From an uncultured Clostridium sp. (lineage in GTDB: Bacteria; Bacillota; Clostridia; Lachnospirales; Lachnospiraceae), in NCBI GenBank assembly GCA_958349075.1, contig CATWBR010000232.1:1-7183 (forward strand): 7,183 bases of DNA. Direction: 5' to 3'. Shown piece by piece: positions 6,916-7,183 of the stretch (position 1 is its first letter; every line of letters begins with the position of its first letter). A model generated the notes under the pieces. The model did not search any database. It was given only the letters and a program-made list of their open reading frames with translations, and was not told where the DNA came from. A program made the position numbers and the translations under genes.

Positions 6916-6990
6916 TGTGTATGCAAAATAAAAAACAACAGCGATATTTTGGGGAACTTGGCGGAAAAATATATGAAAAAGCTGTAAATA

Positions 6991-7020
6991 TTGACGGAAT
7001 GGGTAAAAAGCGAGTATAAT
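6991..7020 (+). promoter_or_regulatory. Probable sigma-A-type promoter of the PAS gene
   Basis: TTGACG (6991-6996) and a perfect TATAAT (7015-7020) are separated by 18 bases. The predicted start is near 7027-7028, leaving a leader of about 50 bases before ATG 7077. It lies downstream of the pheT hairpin, so the last gene is probably an independent transcription unit. Confidence 0.7.
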
Positions 7021-7076
7021 TATGTTTAAATCAGTACCATAAAAGCAGAATGACATGAATACAGGACGGGATAAAC

Positions 7077-7183
7077 ATGGGGAGAATTTCGAATAAAGAA
7101 GATGCGGGGATTTATATCATTGATGACCAATATCAGATAGTATATTTTAACGATCAGATAAAACAGACATTTCCCCGGCTGAA
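7077..7183 (+). CDS. N-terminal fragment of a probable PAS-domain sensor or signalling protein, cut by the window edge
   Basis: This frame, too short for standard ORF lists, opens at ATG 7077 and runs to the window end, giving 35 codons. An in-frame TGA at 7056 blocks extension upstream. The segment GIYIIDDQYQIVYFND (residues 11-26) has the alternating hydrophobic pattern and the IID..Y.IVYFN signature of the first strands of a PAS fold, followed by IKQTFPRL. Such N-termini are common in Clostridia ahead of diguanylate cyclase/phosphodiesterase (GGDEF/EAL), histidine kinase or LuxR-type regulator modules; which one applies here lies outside the window. The ribosome binding site is weak: AGGA at 7063-7066 is 10 bases from the ATG, with GGG at 7068-7070 closer. 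Two promoter candidates lie upstream. The coding call is fairly secure; the output domain is unknown. Confidence 0.72.
   Translation, partial: MGRISNKEDAGIYIIDDQYQIVYFNDQIKQTFPRL

Noticed and set aside
6944..6972. ATATTTT/AAAATAT inverted repeat in the spacer after pheT
   Set aside because: Only 7 bp of pure A/T with a 15-base spacer in AT-rich DNA; expected by chance and not adjacent to the stronger promoter.
1..7183. CRISPR arrays, insertion sequences, tRNA/rRNA genes, phage or defence genes
   Set aside because: No spaced direct repeats, transposase-like frames, tRNA-like cloverleaf or defence domains were seen. The window reads as core and transport genes.

Overview
The window reads as ordinary chromosomal DNA from a low-to-mid GC Gram-positive anaerobe. 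A Lachnospiraceae-type Clostridia member is my best guess. The reasons are AGGAG-type ribosome binding sites, sigma-A-like promoters, a T-box riboswitch in front of pheST, a Firmicutes-style PheS with a four-cysteine knuckle, and a YfcC-family carrier. The genus is an inference from protein style; no database search was run.

Layout, left to right, with every gene on the + strand. Bases 19-1431 encode a DcuC/YfcC-family membrane carrier. Its stop codon shares a base with the start of a 14-helix DHA2-type MFS transporter (1431-2912), so the two look like the end of a translationally coupled transporter operon. A sigma-A-like promoter (2902-2929) sits across the last codons of the MFS gene and drives a phenylalanine T-box leader (about 2937-3217). 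That leader has a recognisable specifier UUC, a canonical T-box sequence, an antiterminator and a strong intrinsic terminator. After it come an extra long hairpin (3211-3252), then pheS (3313-4332) and pheT (4371-6791), the two subunits of phenylalanyl-tRNA synthetase. A GC-rich hairpin at 6801-6845 closes the operon. A 231-base AT-richer spacer carries two promoter candidates, and the last 107 bases are the start of a PAS-type sensor protein cut off by the window edge.

How it works together: uncharged tRNA-Phe should bind the T-box leader, stabilise the antiterminator and let polymerase into pheST, so synthetase supply follows phenylalanine shortage. No terminator is visible between the MFS stop and the T-box, so transcripts from the transporter operon probably end at, or are gated by, the same T-box terminator. 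The transporters have no visible link to phenylalanine.

I did not find a novel system here. The most useful second-look items are the promoter and terminator sharing between the MFS gene and the T-box, and the 18-bp hairpin that would capture the terminator's U-tract in read-through RNA.
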